In this document: positions 27,861 to 36,203 of the stretch, piece by piece
Layout: each line of letters starts with the position of its first letter
Numbering within the stretch: the stretch's first letter is position 1
Source: Rhodospirillales bacterium
GTDB lineage: Bacteria > Pseudomonadota > Alphaproteobacteria > Reyranellales > Reyranellaceae
NCBI GenBank assembly: GCA_003153415.1
Contig: PLYQ01000181.1
Coordinates: 1,093-39,402 of the forward strand
Reading direction: 5' to 3'
Length of the DNA: 38,310 nt
Made by a program: the position numbers and the translations under genes
Notes under the pieces: generated by a model
Seen by the model: the letters and a program-made list of their open reading frames with translations, nothing else
The model's database searches: none
Told to the model about the DNA's origin: nothing

Positions 27861-27899
27861 CGCCGACGGCCGGCAAAAGACCGGCGATGGGAGGACCCG

Positions 27900-28883
27900 A
27901 TGAGGCTTCGCCGCCGGCAGTTCCCGCAACTGGTCGCCAGCGCGCTTGCGCTGCCCACGGTCCTCGCTGTCTCGCGCGTCGCTCGGGCGCAATCCTATCC
28001 GGCCCAGCCGGTGCGCATGGTCGTGGGTTTTGCCGCAGGCCAGGCGATCGACATCCTGGCGCGGCTGATTGCGCAATCGCTGACGGAACAGCTCGGCCAG
28101 CAGTTCATCGTCGAGAACAAGCCGGGCGCCGGCGGCAACATCTCGGCCGACGGGGTCGCGCACGCGGCGGCCGACGGCTATACGCTTCTAGTGATCGGCG
28201 CCAACAACCCGATCAACAGCACGCTCTACGACAAGCTCGGCTTCGACCTGCTGCGCGACTTCGCGCCGGTCGCCGGCATCTACCGCGTCTACCAGGTGAT
28301 GGAGGTCAATCCGTCGTTTCCGGCCAAGACCGTTCCCGAATTCATCGCCTACGCCAAGGCCAACCCGGGCAAGGTCAACTTCGGCTCGGCCGGCACCGGG
28401 TCGGTGGCGCACGTCACGGGCGAGTGGTTCAAGATGATGGCCGGCATCGACATGCAGCACGTGCCCTATCGCGGCGCGCCGCTGGCGCTGGCCGACCTGC
28501 TGAGCGGCCAGGTTCAGGTCATGTTCGACAACCTGCCGTCGTCGATCGATCACATCAGGGCGGGCCGCCTGCGGGCGCTCGGCGTGTCGACGCCCAAGGC
28601 GCTCGAGCTGCTGCCCGGCGTGCCGCCGATCGGCCAGTTCCTGCCGGGCTTCGAGAACAGCGCTTTCGCCGGCCTCGGCGCGCCGGCGGGCACGCCGCCC
28701 GCGATCGTCGACAAGCTCAACAAGGCGGTCACCGCAGCTCTTGCCGATCCCAAGCTCGCGGCACGCATCCTCGATCTCGGCGGCGTGCCGATGCCGATGA
28801 CGCCCGCCGAGTTCGGCTGTCTGCTCGCCGCGGAGACCGAGAAGTGGGGCAAGGTGATCCGGGCGGCGAATATCAAGCCTTAG
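27900..28883 (+). CDS. Bug/TctC-family substrate-binding protein (copy 3)
   Basis: YPAQPVRMVVGFAAGQAIDILARLIAQSLTEQLGQQFIVENKPGAGGNISADGVAHAAADGYTLLV. Confidence 0.92.
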   Translation: MRLRRRQFPQLVASALALPTVLAVSRVARAQSYPAQPVRMVVGFAAGQAIDILARLIAQSLTEQLGQQFIVENKPGAGGNISADGVAHAAADGYTLLVIGANNPINSTLYDKLGFDLLRDFAPVAGIYRVYQVMEVNPSFPAKTVPEFIAYAKANPGKVNFGSAGTGSVAHVTGEWFKMMAGIDMQHVPYRGAPLALADLLSGQVQVMFDNLPSSIDHIRAGRLRALGVSTPKALELLPGVPPIGQFLPGFENSAFAGLGAPAGTPPAIVDKLNKAVTAALADPKLAARILDLGGVPMPMTPAEFGCLLAAETEKWGKVIRAANIKP

Positions 28884-28907
28884 GCGCTCCGTGCTAACGG
28901 AGCGCCT
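28882..28907. terminator. 10-bp perfect hairpin overlapping the tctC-like stop codon
   Basis: AGGCGCTCCG-TGCTAA-CGGAGCGCCT; no U-tract. Confidence 0.55.
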
Positions 28908-29001
28908 GGCGGCGTGTAGCGCTGCAGGCCGAAGGCCGAAGCGCGGGCGCCGCGCCGTGCAGTAAGAAGCGAGGTGCTGGCTCCGTGGCTCTCACCCCTC
29001 C

Positions 29002-29074
29002 GTCGCGTATGACGCGACACCTCGGCGCTTTGGCCGCTGCGCGGCCAAACGCCAACTTCGCGGACTCCGCGAAG
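29002..29074. repeat. three consecutive perfect hairpins with 3-nt loops
   Basis: GTCGCGT-ATG-ACGCGAC (29002..29018), TGGCCGC-TGC-GCGGCCA (29031..29047), CTTCGCGG-ACT-CCGCGAAG (29056..29074). Confidence 0.75.
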
Positions 29075-29090
29075 GGGAGGAAGCATGATT

Positions 29091-29564
29091 TTACGTCGGC
29101 GCCCCCGGTCCCGCCATCATCCGGCGCAGGAACAGGAAGATCAGCAGCACGACGCCTGCCACCGCGATCGAGAGCGCAATGCTGCTGGGCAACATCAGAA
29201 GGCGAGGCCCGTGCGCGAGGAGGCTGCGAAAGATCAACGGGCTGACGGTCATGCCCCAGGCGAGACCTGCCGCGTGGGCAATCACATAGGCGGCGATCTC
29301 GGGAAGGTCGGTGAACTTTCCGGGGAGGGTCGATCCCGCCATCAGCTTGCGCAGCAACAGGAAAAGCAGCAGCACGACGGCCGACAGCGCGATGCCGAGC
29401 GCAAGGCTCGGCACCATCATGTCGCGCGGCTTTGACGCGAGAATGGCGCGATAGATAAATGGATTGACGGTGAAGGCCCAGACAAGACCTGCCGCGTGGG
29501 CAAGCACATAGGCTGTGACTTCAGGGACGTCGGTGAGCTTTCGGGGCTGAGCGGGCATGGGCAA
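29091..29564 (-). CDS. small membrane protein made of two tandem homologous units
   Basis: KLTDVPEVTAYVLAHAAGLVWAFTVNPFIYRAILASKPRDMM...LLLRKLMAG and KFTDLPEIAAYVIAHAAGLAWGMTVSPLIFRSLLAHGPRLLM...LFLRRMMAG. Confidence 0.8.
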   Translation of the reverse strand: MPMPAQPRKLTDVPEVTAYVLAHAAGLVWAFTVNPFIYRAILASKPRDMMVPSLALGIALSAVVLLLFLLLRKLMAGSTLPGKFTDLPEIAAYVIAHAAGLAWGMTVSPLIFRSLLAHGPRLLMLPSSIALSIAVAGVVLLIFLFLRRMMAGPGAPT

Positions 29565-29652
29565 TCCTTGCTGTGCGGCGGCCAGCCTACCGCAGCAGGC
29601 CGCGCCAAGCGCCCGTCCGACTTGTTTCGTTGGATACTCGAACCGGCGTCTA

Positions 29653-30135
29653 TCAGAAGCGCGGCGGCCCGGTGTTCTGGTCCCAGTCGGGATCGGCGCT
29701 GGGGTTGAGCGGCGGGTCGGTGGCGAGCAGGCCCTTGCCGGGAATGAAATTCACTTCGAGCCGGATGCCGTCGGGATCCTCGAAGACCACGAAGTAGTAG
29801 CCCGGCGCCCAGTCGCCCTCGAGCGGCCCGCGGTCGATGACGGCGCCCATCGCGCGGAGCTTAGCCGCGACCTTGTCGACGTCTTCGCGCGTGCGGGCGC
29901 GCAGGCAGAGGTGATGGAGCCCGATCCGGTTCTGCACGAACCGCGCCCCCTCGTGCTCCTCCGCGCAGCGCTGGATGCCGAGCGCCGTGCGGCCGCCCAC
30001 GTGATAGAGGAAGTTGTTGCCGTCATAGACCTTCTTCATGCCGAGGAACGGCAGCAGCTCGGCGTAGAAGGCGCGCGCCTTGGGCCAGTCGCTCACGGTC
30101 AGGATGACGTGTGCCAGGCCGTTCACTTCGATCAT
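29653..30135 (-). CDS. VOC/glyoxalase superfamily protein
   Basis: MIEVNGLAHVILTVSDWPKARAFYAELLPFLGMK...GLHHLCLRARTREDVDKVAAKL...YYFVVFEDPDGIRLEVNFIPG. Confidence 0.92.
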   Translation of the reverse strand: MIEVNGLAHVILTVSDWPKARAFYAELLPFLGMKKVYDGNNFLYHVGGRTALGIQRCAEEHEGARFVQNRIGLHHLCLRARTREDVDKVAAKLRAMGAVIDRGPLEGDWAPGYYFVVFEDPDGIRLEVNFIPGKGLLATDPPLNPSADPDWDQNTGPPRF

Positions 30136-30301
30136 GGGCGTTTCTCCGTCGGGCCACATTCAAGTCTCCTGTCCCTCGCTCAAGGGAGAGGCAGCGAAGC
30201 TTACTGCAGTCGCATCAAATGTTTGCACGCCGCCTAGTTGTTTGCACTTCGCCAAGCCGAATTCCGGCAAGGGGTTGAGCCAGCGCGCGAATCCGGAGTG
30301 C

Positions 30302-30328
30302 AATTATCTCCCGCATAGGTAGATAATT
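30302..30328. promoter_or_regulatory. 27-bp imperfect palindrome upstream of dctP-like gene
   Basis: AATTATCTCCC-GCATA-GGTAGATAATT, 11-bp arms with one mismatch, in an AT-rich patch. Confidence 0.55.
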
Positions 30329-30427
30329 AATGAACATCTGCAACTTTCGATCGATGCCTGGCGTTACCTCTGCGCAGTAGCTGTTTTCCGGCCCGGAAGC
30401 CGAGGCCGCAGGAAGGGCAGATTCGCG

Positions 30428-31390
30428 ATGTTCCCGATCAGAGTTCTCATCGTGCTTGCGGTCTTCGCCGGCAGCGCCGCTCAAGGCAAGTCGTTGCGTT
30501 CGTCCGACATCTACCCGGCCGACTATCCGACGGTTCAGGCCGTGGCCCACATGGACAAGCTGGTCCGTGAACGCACCGGCGACCGGCACAGCATCGAGCT
30601 CCTGGGGCAGAACGACCACGATTCGGAAAACTACACGATCGCCGAGTTGCAGAACGGCACGCTCGACATGGCGCGCGTCAACCTGGCGGTGTTCGACCAC
30701 CTCGTGGCGTCGGCCGTCGTTCCCTCGCTGCCCTACCTGTTCAAGTCGACGGCGGACATGCGGCGCGTTCTCGACGGTCCGATCGGCGACAAGATCCTGG
30801 CCGACATGGAAATCCACGGCATCATCGGCCTTTGCTTCTACGACATGGGTTCGCGCTCCTACGGTGCCACCAAGCCGATCAGGAATGTCGCCGACATGAA
30901 GGGAATGAAGGTCCGCGTCCAGCAGTCCGATATCCTGGCGACCATGGTGCGGGAGATGGAGGCCGAGCCGGCGACGATGTCGGCCGCCCGGACGTACCGT
31001 GCGCTTCAGGCCGGTGTGATCGACGCGGCAGAGAGCACGTTGTCCGGCTACGTCACCTCGCGCCACTACGAGGTGGCCCCGTTCTACAGCCTGACCGAGC
31101 ACTCGATGGCGCCCGGGGTGCTGGTGTTCTCCAAGAGGACCTGGGACGAATTCTCCAAGGACGACCAGAGGATCATTCGCGCCGCCGCCCGGGACTCGGT
31201 GCCCTACATGCGCAAGGCGTGGGAGGAGCATGAGACTTCGGCACGCCTGACGGCCGACGCCGGCGGCGCGCAATTCGTCACCGATGTCGACAAGAAGTCC
31301 TTCGCCGATGCCCTGGCACCGCTTTATCCGGTGCTGGTGACCGATCGCAAGCTGCAGGACGTGGTGAAGCGCATCCAGTCCGCCGACTGA
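30428..31390 (+). CDS. TRAP transporter substrate-binding protein, DctP family
   Basis: Signal peptide; DSENYTIAELQNGTLDMARVNLAVFDHLV; DMKGMKVRVQQSDILATMVREMEAEPATMSAARTYRALQAGVIDAAEST. Confidence 0.93.
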   Translation: MFPIRVLIVLAVFAGSAAQGKSLRSSDIYPADYPTVQAVAHMDKLVRERTGDRHSIELLGQNDHDSENYTIAELQNGTLDMARVNLAVFDHLVASAVVPSLPYLFKSTADMRRVLDGPIGDKILADMEIHGIIGLCFYDMGSRSYGATKPIRNVADMKGMKVRVQQSDILATMVREMEAEPATMSAARTYRALQAGVIDAAESTLSGYVTSRHYEVAPFYSLTEHSMAPGVLVFSKRTWDEFSKDDQRIIRAAARDSVPYMRKAWEEHETSARLTADAGGAQFVTDVDKKSFADALAPLYPVLVTDRKLQDVVKRIQSAD

Positions 31391-31420
31391 GACCGGACTC
31401 CTGTCGGCGCCAGATCCCTC

Positions 31421-32779
31421 TCACCTGTTGCAGGTGCCGGCATAATAGGCGTCCGCGTCGCACGCCTTGCCGCCGGGCAGCGCGCACGCGCCCCGCTCGG
31501 TGGCGGCGTCGCCTTGCACGACCACTGTGTAACGTCCTCCGGTGATGGCGCAGTAGCGCCCGGCTGCCGTTATGTATCCCGTCACGCGCAGCCCGGGGAT
31601 CGGGCACTCGCCGCGGAACAGCGCCCATTCCTCGCACTGGTAGTTGTCGGTGAAGACGCACACGCCGAATTGCCCGCCGTCGGGGCGACGTTCCATGCGC
31701 AACGTCCCACCCTTCTCGACGCAATTCTTCGAGGCCGGGTTGGCAAGCTGCGGCGGCGTGGCACTCGCCGGCGATTGACCCTTCTCGAACGGATAGATCG
31801 CCTTCCAGTCGGCCTTCATGTCGACGACCGTCCACTTGCGCCGGACGGCCTCGTCCCACGCCTTGTCGAGCTTGCCGATGGGCGACTGCCGGTCGTAGGC
31901 ATATTCGCGCACCGCGTCGGTGTGATGGACGATGCCCATGAAGCGCGCGCCCGCCCCGGCCGCCGTCCATTCCAGCATCTGCTGGTCGCCGTCGGAGTTG
32001 CCGAAGGCCAGGATCGGCCGCCGCCCGATGAACTGGTTGATGCCCTCCGGCTTGCCCGGGCCGTCGTCGATGAACTGGATCTTCGGCTCCTTCATCAGCA
32101 CCGGCACACCATCGGGCTGCAGGATGTATCTGGTGGCGCCTGACGAGCCCACGACCTGCTCGGGCGGGATGCCGTAGACCCTGTCGGTCCACGGACGCAT
32201 GAAGTCCATGCCTCCACCCGAGACGATAAAGGTCTTGAAGCCGTTGGCCCGCAGATACACCAGCAGCTCGAGCATCGGCTGGTAGACGAGGTCGGTGTAG
32301 GGCCGCTTGAAGCGCGGATGGTGTGCCGTCGCGATCCAGTCGGTGACGACGCGGGTGAAGGCGTCGGTGGTGAGGCCGGCGTGGGTGGCGGCGATGAGCT
32401 CGAACATGCCCTTCTCGCCCGACGCCATCAGGCCGGCCATGTCGCCGGCCAATACCGACTTGAACGGCTCGAGCGTCTGCCACTCGGGATGCTGCGGCGC
32501 CAGCACCTTCACGCGATCGATGGCAAACGCCACCTCGACGTAGATCGGCTGCTCGGTCCACAGCGTGCCGTCGTTATCGAAAGTGGAGATGCGCTCGGCG
32601 ACGGGCACGAAGTCGCGTCCGCCAGCCGTGGTGACGCGGCTCACGAAATCGACGATCGACTGCTTGGAAGGTCCGGCGTTCCACGACGGCAACGGATCGG
32701 ATTGCGCGAAGGCCCGCAGGTCGGTGACCAGCGCGACACCACTCGCCACAAGGCCGACGAGGAATAAGCGGCGCAGCAT
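31421..32779 (-). CDS. secreted HAD-superfamily phosphatase with C-terminal DUF333-like repeats
   Basis: MLRRLFLVGLVASGVALVTDLRAFAQ signal; ISTFDNDGTLW HAD motif I; FIDDGPGKPEGI; ILAFGNSDGDQQML; C-terminal NPASKNCVEKGGTLRMERRPDGGQFGVCVFTDNYQCEEWALFRGECP. Confidence 0.9.
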   Translation of the reverse strand: MLRRLFLVGLVASGVALVTDLRAFAQSDPLPSWNAGPSKQSIVDFVSRVTTAGGRDFVPVAERISTFDNDGTLWTEQPIYVEVAFAIDRVKVLAPQHPEWQTLEPFKSVLAGDMAGLMASGEKGMFELIAATHAGLTTDAFTRVVTDWIATAHHPRFKRPYTDLVYQPMLELLVYLRANGFKTFIVSGGGMDFMRPWTDRVYGIPPEQVVGSSGATRYILQPDGVPVLMKEPKIQFIDDGPGKPEGINQFIGRRPILAFGNSDGDQQMLEWTAAGAGARFMGIVHHTDAVREYAYDRQSPIGKLDKAWDEAVRRKWTVVDMKADWKAIYPFEKGQSPASATPPQLANPASKNCVEKGGTLRMERRPDGGQFGVCVFTDNYQCEEWALFRGECPIPGLRVTGYITAAGRYCAITGGRYTVVVQGDAATERGACALPGGKACDADAYYAGTCNR

Positions 32780-32893
32780 AGGTCCTCCCTTCCAGTCAAG
32801 TCGTCCTCGACATGAAGTCTCGTGCTTGTAGCAAGCTGGACGCCGAAGCGACAGCAGCGCTAGTCTGAGTGTCGAATTCCGAGGGGGAGCGCC

Positions 32894-33133
32894 ATGCGGA
32901 TGACGACAGCGCGAAAGACAACGATCGCCTTGATACTCGCCGCCGCGACCGTCGTCGGCGGCGGGTGCCAGAACATGTCGCCCGGCGAGAAGGGCGCGCT
33001 CACCGGCGCCGCGCTCGGCAGCGGCATCGGCTTGGTCGCGGGCGGCAGCTTCGGCACGGTGGTCGGCGCCGGCCTGATCGGCGGCGCGGTCGGCTTTCTC
33101 GGCGGCACCGCCCTCGGCAACAGCAACAAGTAA
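32894..33133 (+). CDS. small glycine-zipper lipoprotein
   Basis: MRMTTARKTTIALILAAATVVGGGCQNMSPGEKGALTGAALGSGIGLVAGGSFGTVVGAGLIGGAVGFLGGTALGNSNK. Confidence 0.82.
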   Translation: MRMTTARKTTIALILAAATVVGGGCQNMSPGEKGALTGAALGSGIGLVAGGSFGTVVGAGLIGGAVGFLGGTALGNSNK

Positions 33134-33148
33134 GCAGGGAGCCCCGCC

Positions 33149-33478
33149 ATGATCCGCAAAGTCCTTGTCGTTGCCGCCCTGCTCGCCGTCTCGACCGCCG
33201 CCCAGGCTCAGGTGCCGCCGACCAATTTTGACCAGGCGGCCTACATCACCTGCCGCGACGCGCACGCCATGCAGCCCGAGCCGCGAAAAATTCTGGCGAT
33301 CTATCTTGCCGAACACGCGGCGCGCCATCATGGCGTGGTGATCCCCGACGACGAGCGCGGCGGCCAGCTCGCCCTGCTGGTGCGCGGCGGCTGCACGCTG
33401 GCGCCCGACGCCTACCTGTTCACGGTGATCGACCGGGCGATGACAGCCGAGCTCGCGAAGTTGCCGAAGCGGCAGTAG
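33149..33478 (+). CDS. small periplasmic HdeA/HdeB-like protein
   Basis: Signal MIRKVLVVAALLAVSTAAQAQ; two Cys spaced as in the HdeA fold; LAIYLAEHAARHHGVVIPDDERGGQLALLVRGGC. Confidence 0.6.
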   Translation: MIRKVLVVAALLAVSTAAQAQVPPTNFDQAAYITCRDAHAMQPEPRKILAIYLAEHAARHHGVVIPDDERGGQLALLVRGGCTLAPDAYLFTVIDRAMTAELAKLPKRQ

Positions 33479-33480
33479 AT

Positions 33481-34650
33481 CTAACTCACGTCGGCCGCAT
33501 CGTGCTGGTAGAGCCAGCCGATGTTGGCGATCGAACGGTCGCCCGAGTTGGCCATCGCCGCGTCGCGCTTCTGCTGCTCGGGACCGTCGTGCAGGTGGAA
33601 GCGCTTGCGGTTGGCGGCACTTGCCTCCTGCAGGCGCGTCGCGCGCGGTTTGCGCAGGGTCTCGTAGCGCACCAGCGCACCGGGCACGTCGTCGGGCATC
33701 GCCTGCAGCAGCGAAGCGAGGGCGGCGCCATCCTCGATCGACTGCGCCGCGCCCTGCGCCATCATCGGCAGCATGGGATGGCAGGCATCGCCCAGGAGCG
33801 TCACCCGCCCGTCGCTCCAGCGCGGCAGCTCGGCGCGATCGTGCAGCGCCCAGATGAAAGTTTCGGGGAAGGCGCCGATCAGGCCGCGCACGATCGGGTG
33901 CCAGCCTTCGTAGCGGGCGAGCACCTCGGCCACGTCGCCCTTGTCGGTCCATGATTCGGACGTCCAGGTGCCGTGCTCGACGACGCACACTACGTTCAAG
34001 AACCGCCCGGCCGAGACCCAGTAGTGCACACAGTGCGCGTCCGGCCCCATCCAGTTGTGCGACGCCACCTCGATATCGAGATGGGCGATGCGCTCGGCCG
34101 GCACCAGCCCGCGCCAGGCCACGCAGCCGGTGAAGCGCGGCTTCTCGGGGCCGAAGGCGAGCGCCCTCACCTTGGAATGGATACCGTCAGCACCGATCAG
34201 CAGATCCGACTCGGTCGACACGCCGTTTTCGAAGCGCGCGGTCACGCGCTCACCTCTCTGCTCCAACCCGACCAGCTTGTGGCCGACGTGGAGGCGCTCG
34301 CGCGGCAGAGCGTCGGCCAGCAGATTGGCGAGGTCGGCGCGATGGAAGTGATAGTAGGGCGCGCCGAAGGTCGTCTCGACCTCGGGCCCGAGCGGTGCAC
34401 GCTGCAGGGTGCGGGCATCGTCCCAGCGCCGCTGATGGACGGCGCGCGGGAACACCCCGACCGCATCCATGGCGGCGCGCAGGCCGAGGCGATGCAGCAG
34501 GCGCGAGGCGTTGGGGCTGATCTGGATGCCGGCGCCGATTTCGGTGATGCGCGGCGCTTGCTCGTAGACATGGACGTCGAACCCGGCCTTCAGGAGCTGC
34601 AACGCCGCCGACAGTCCGCCGATGCCGCCGCCGATGATGGCGACTTTCAC
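33481..34650 (-). CDS. FAD-dependent monooxygenase (salicylate hydroxylase-like)
   Basis: GTG start; VKVAIIGGGIGGLSAALQLLKAGFDVHVYEQA; LIGADGIHSKVR; VTLLGDACHPMLPMMAQGAAQSIEDGAALA. Confidence 0.95.
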   Translation of the reverse strand: MKVAIIGGGIGGLSAALQLLKAGFDVHVYEQAPRITEIGAGIQISPNASRLLHRLGLRAAMDAVGVFPRAVHQRRWDDARTLQRAPLGPEVETTFGAPYYHFHRADLANLLADALPRERLHVGHKLVGLEQRGERVTARFENGVSTESDLLIGADGIHSKVRALAFGPEKPRFTGCVAWRGLVPAERIAHLDIEVASHNWMGPDAHCVHYWVSAGRFLNVVCVVEHGTWTSESWTDKGDVAEVLARYEGWHPIVRGLIGAFPETFIWALHDRAELPRWSDGRVTLLGDACHPMLPMMAQGAAQSIEDGAALASLLQAMPDDVPGALVRYETLRKPRATRLQEASAANRKRFHLHDGPEQQKRDAAMANSGDRSIANIGWLYQHDAADVS

Positions 34651-36203
34651 GCCAGCCTCCCGTCGAGCACCTTGACCCACACCGCCGTGCCATCGCGGCA
34701 GGAATCACCGCGCCAGGCAACGTGGGTGTCGGGTCGCACCAGCACGAGCTTGGCTTCGTAGATCGAGGCCAGCGCCGGCTCGTCGACGACCACCGTCTCG
34801 AGCGGCGCCGGGGCCGCGTCAATGAGAGGCGACGGATCGGCATTGCCGAAGCGCAGCAGGGTGAACCACGGGCCGAGCCCTTCGTAGAGCGCACTGCCGT
34901 CGCGCAGGAAGGTGCTGGGCAGGCGCGCACCGGGCGCCGTCGTCGGCTGGTAGACGACGGGATCGCCTACGACGCCGTCATAGCGATAGCCGAACTCGAC
35001 ACCCCAGCTTTCGTTCTCGGCATTGCCAAGGGCTGCGATGCCGCGACCCAGTGCGTCGGGATCGCGTTCGTTCTGATAGAGCTCGGCGATCTTGAGACGC
35101 ACGCCGGTGTGGCGCTCCGACGCCAGACGATTGCGATAGCCGACCGGCCGCCGCTCGCTTTCGTAAGATCCCAGCAGGCCCGGCCCGGCGAAGCCCTTGA
35201 GCGCCGCCGCGAGCTTCCAGCCGAGATCGACGGCATCGCCGATACCGGTGTTCATGCCGTAGCCGCCGGTCGGAATGTACTGATGCGCCGAATCGCCCGC
35301 CAGGAACACGCGGCCACCTCGATAGTGGTCGGCCAGCAGCAGGTGCGTGAACCACGGATTGGCGACCAGGATCTCGCGCGGAAAGCTCGTGCCGGCGAAA
35401 TCGTCCAGCATGCGGTGCGGGTCGAGGCTGGCCGGATCGGCTCCCTGAGGCAGTCGCGTTTGCAGAGTCCAAATCTCCTTGTCGTCCTGCGCGATGATCG
35501 TGCCCGTGGCCCTCTGGTAGTGCCAGGCGATGCCGAAGCGCTGCAGGACCTCGCGCGCCTCGGAGCGGAAATGGACCATGTAACGGTGCGCAACCGCTGC
35601 CTTGCCCTCCAGTCCGATGCCGAGCTGGTCGCGCACGATGCTCGAGCCGCCGTCGCAGCCGGCCAGGAAATCGCAGCGCACCGTCTCGGCGGCACCCGTC
35701 TCGACGGTCCTGAGCGTGGCGGTCACACCCGTCTCGTCCTGGGTGAAATCCTCGAAGGCCACGCCCCAGCGCGCCTCGACCAGCGGATGGTCGAGGATGG
35801 CGTCGCGCAGCACCGGTTCGATGACCACCTGGCTCACGCGCATGGCGGGCTCGCGCGGCTGGGTGCCGTCGTTGCGCGCCACGATCTCGGCGCGTTTCTC
35901 GACCACGCTGGGATAGCGGAAGCGGTGCAATTCTCGGCCCCCTGATTGTGGTGTCAGCGAGGTGATCCACGAAATGTCGAAGTTGTTCGCCTCGGGGACG
36001 GCGACGGCGCGCAGCTTTTCGGCGACGCCCAGGCGCCGGAACAGCTCCATCGAGCGGCCGTTGGTGATGTCCATCTTGGGATGCCGCGTGGTCGCGGCGT
36101 TGCGCTCGACCAGCAGGCAGCGCACGCCGAACAAAGCGAGCGTACGGGCGAGCGTCATGCCGACCGGGCCGCCGCCGGCGATGAGGACGGGAACGTGCCT
36201 CAC
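34647..36203 (-). CDS. FAD-dependent monooxygenase (MhpA/PheA-type aromatic hydroxylase-like)
   Basis: GTG start; VRHVPVLIAGGGPVGMTLARTLALFGVRCLLVERNAATTRHPKMDITNGRSMELFRRLG; GRVFLAGDSAHQYIPTGGYGMNTGIGDAVDLGWKLAA. Confidence 0.94.
   Translation of the reverse strand: MRHVPVLIAGGGPVGMTLARTLALFGVRCLLVERNAATTRHPKMDITNGRSMELFRRLGVAEKLRAVAVPEANNFDISWITSLTPQSGGRELHRFRYPSVVEKRAEIVARNDGTQPREPAMRVSQVVIEPVLRDAILDHPLVEARWGVAFEDFTQDETGVTATLRTVETGAAETVRCDFLAGCDGGSSIVRDQLGIGLEGKAAVAHRYMVHFRSEAREVLQRFGIAWHYQRATGTIIAQDDKEIWTLQTRLPQGADPASLDPHRMLDDFAGTSFPREILVANPWFTHLLLADHYRGGRVFLAGDSAHQYIPTGGYGMNTGIGDAVDLGWKLAAALKGFAGPGLLGSYESERRPVGYRNRLASERHTGVRLKIAELYQNERDPDALGRGIAALGNAENESWGVEFGYRYDGVVGDPVVYQPTTAPGARLPSTFLRDGSALYEGLGPWFTLLRFGNADPSPLIDAAPAPLETVVVDEPALASIYEAKLVLVRPDTHVAWRGDSCRDGTAVWVKVLDGRLA

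Noticed and set aside
32780-33988. N-terminal extension of the 855-aa minus ORF
   Set aside because: Upstream part is antisense to the glycine-zipper and HdeA-like genes and overlaps the monooxygenase; a clear signal-peptide start exists at 32779.
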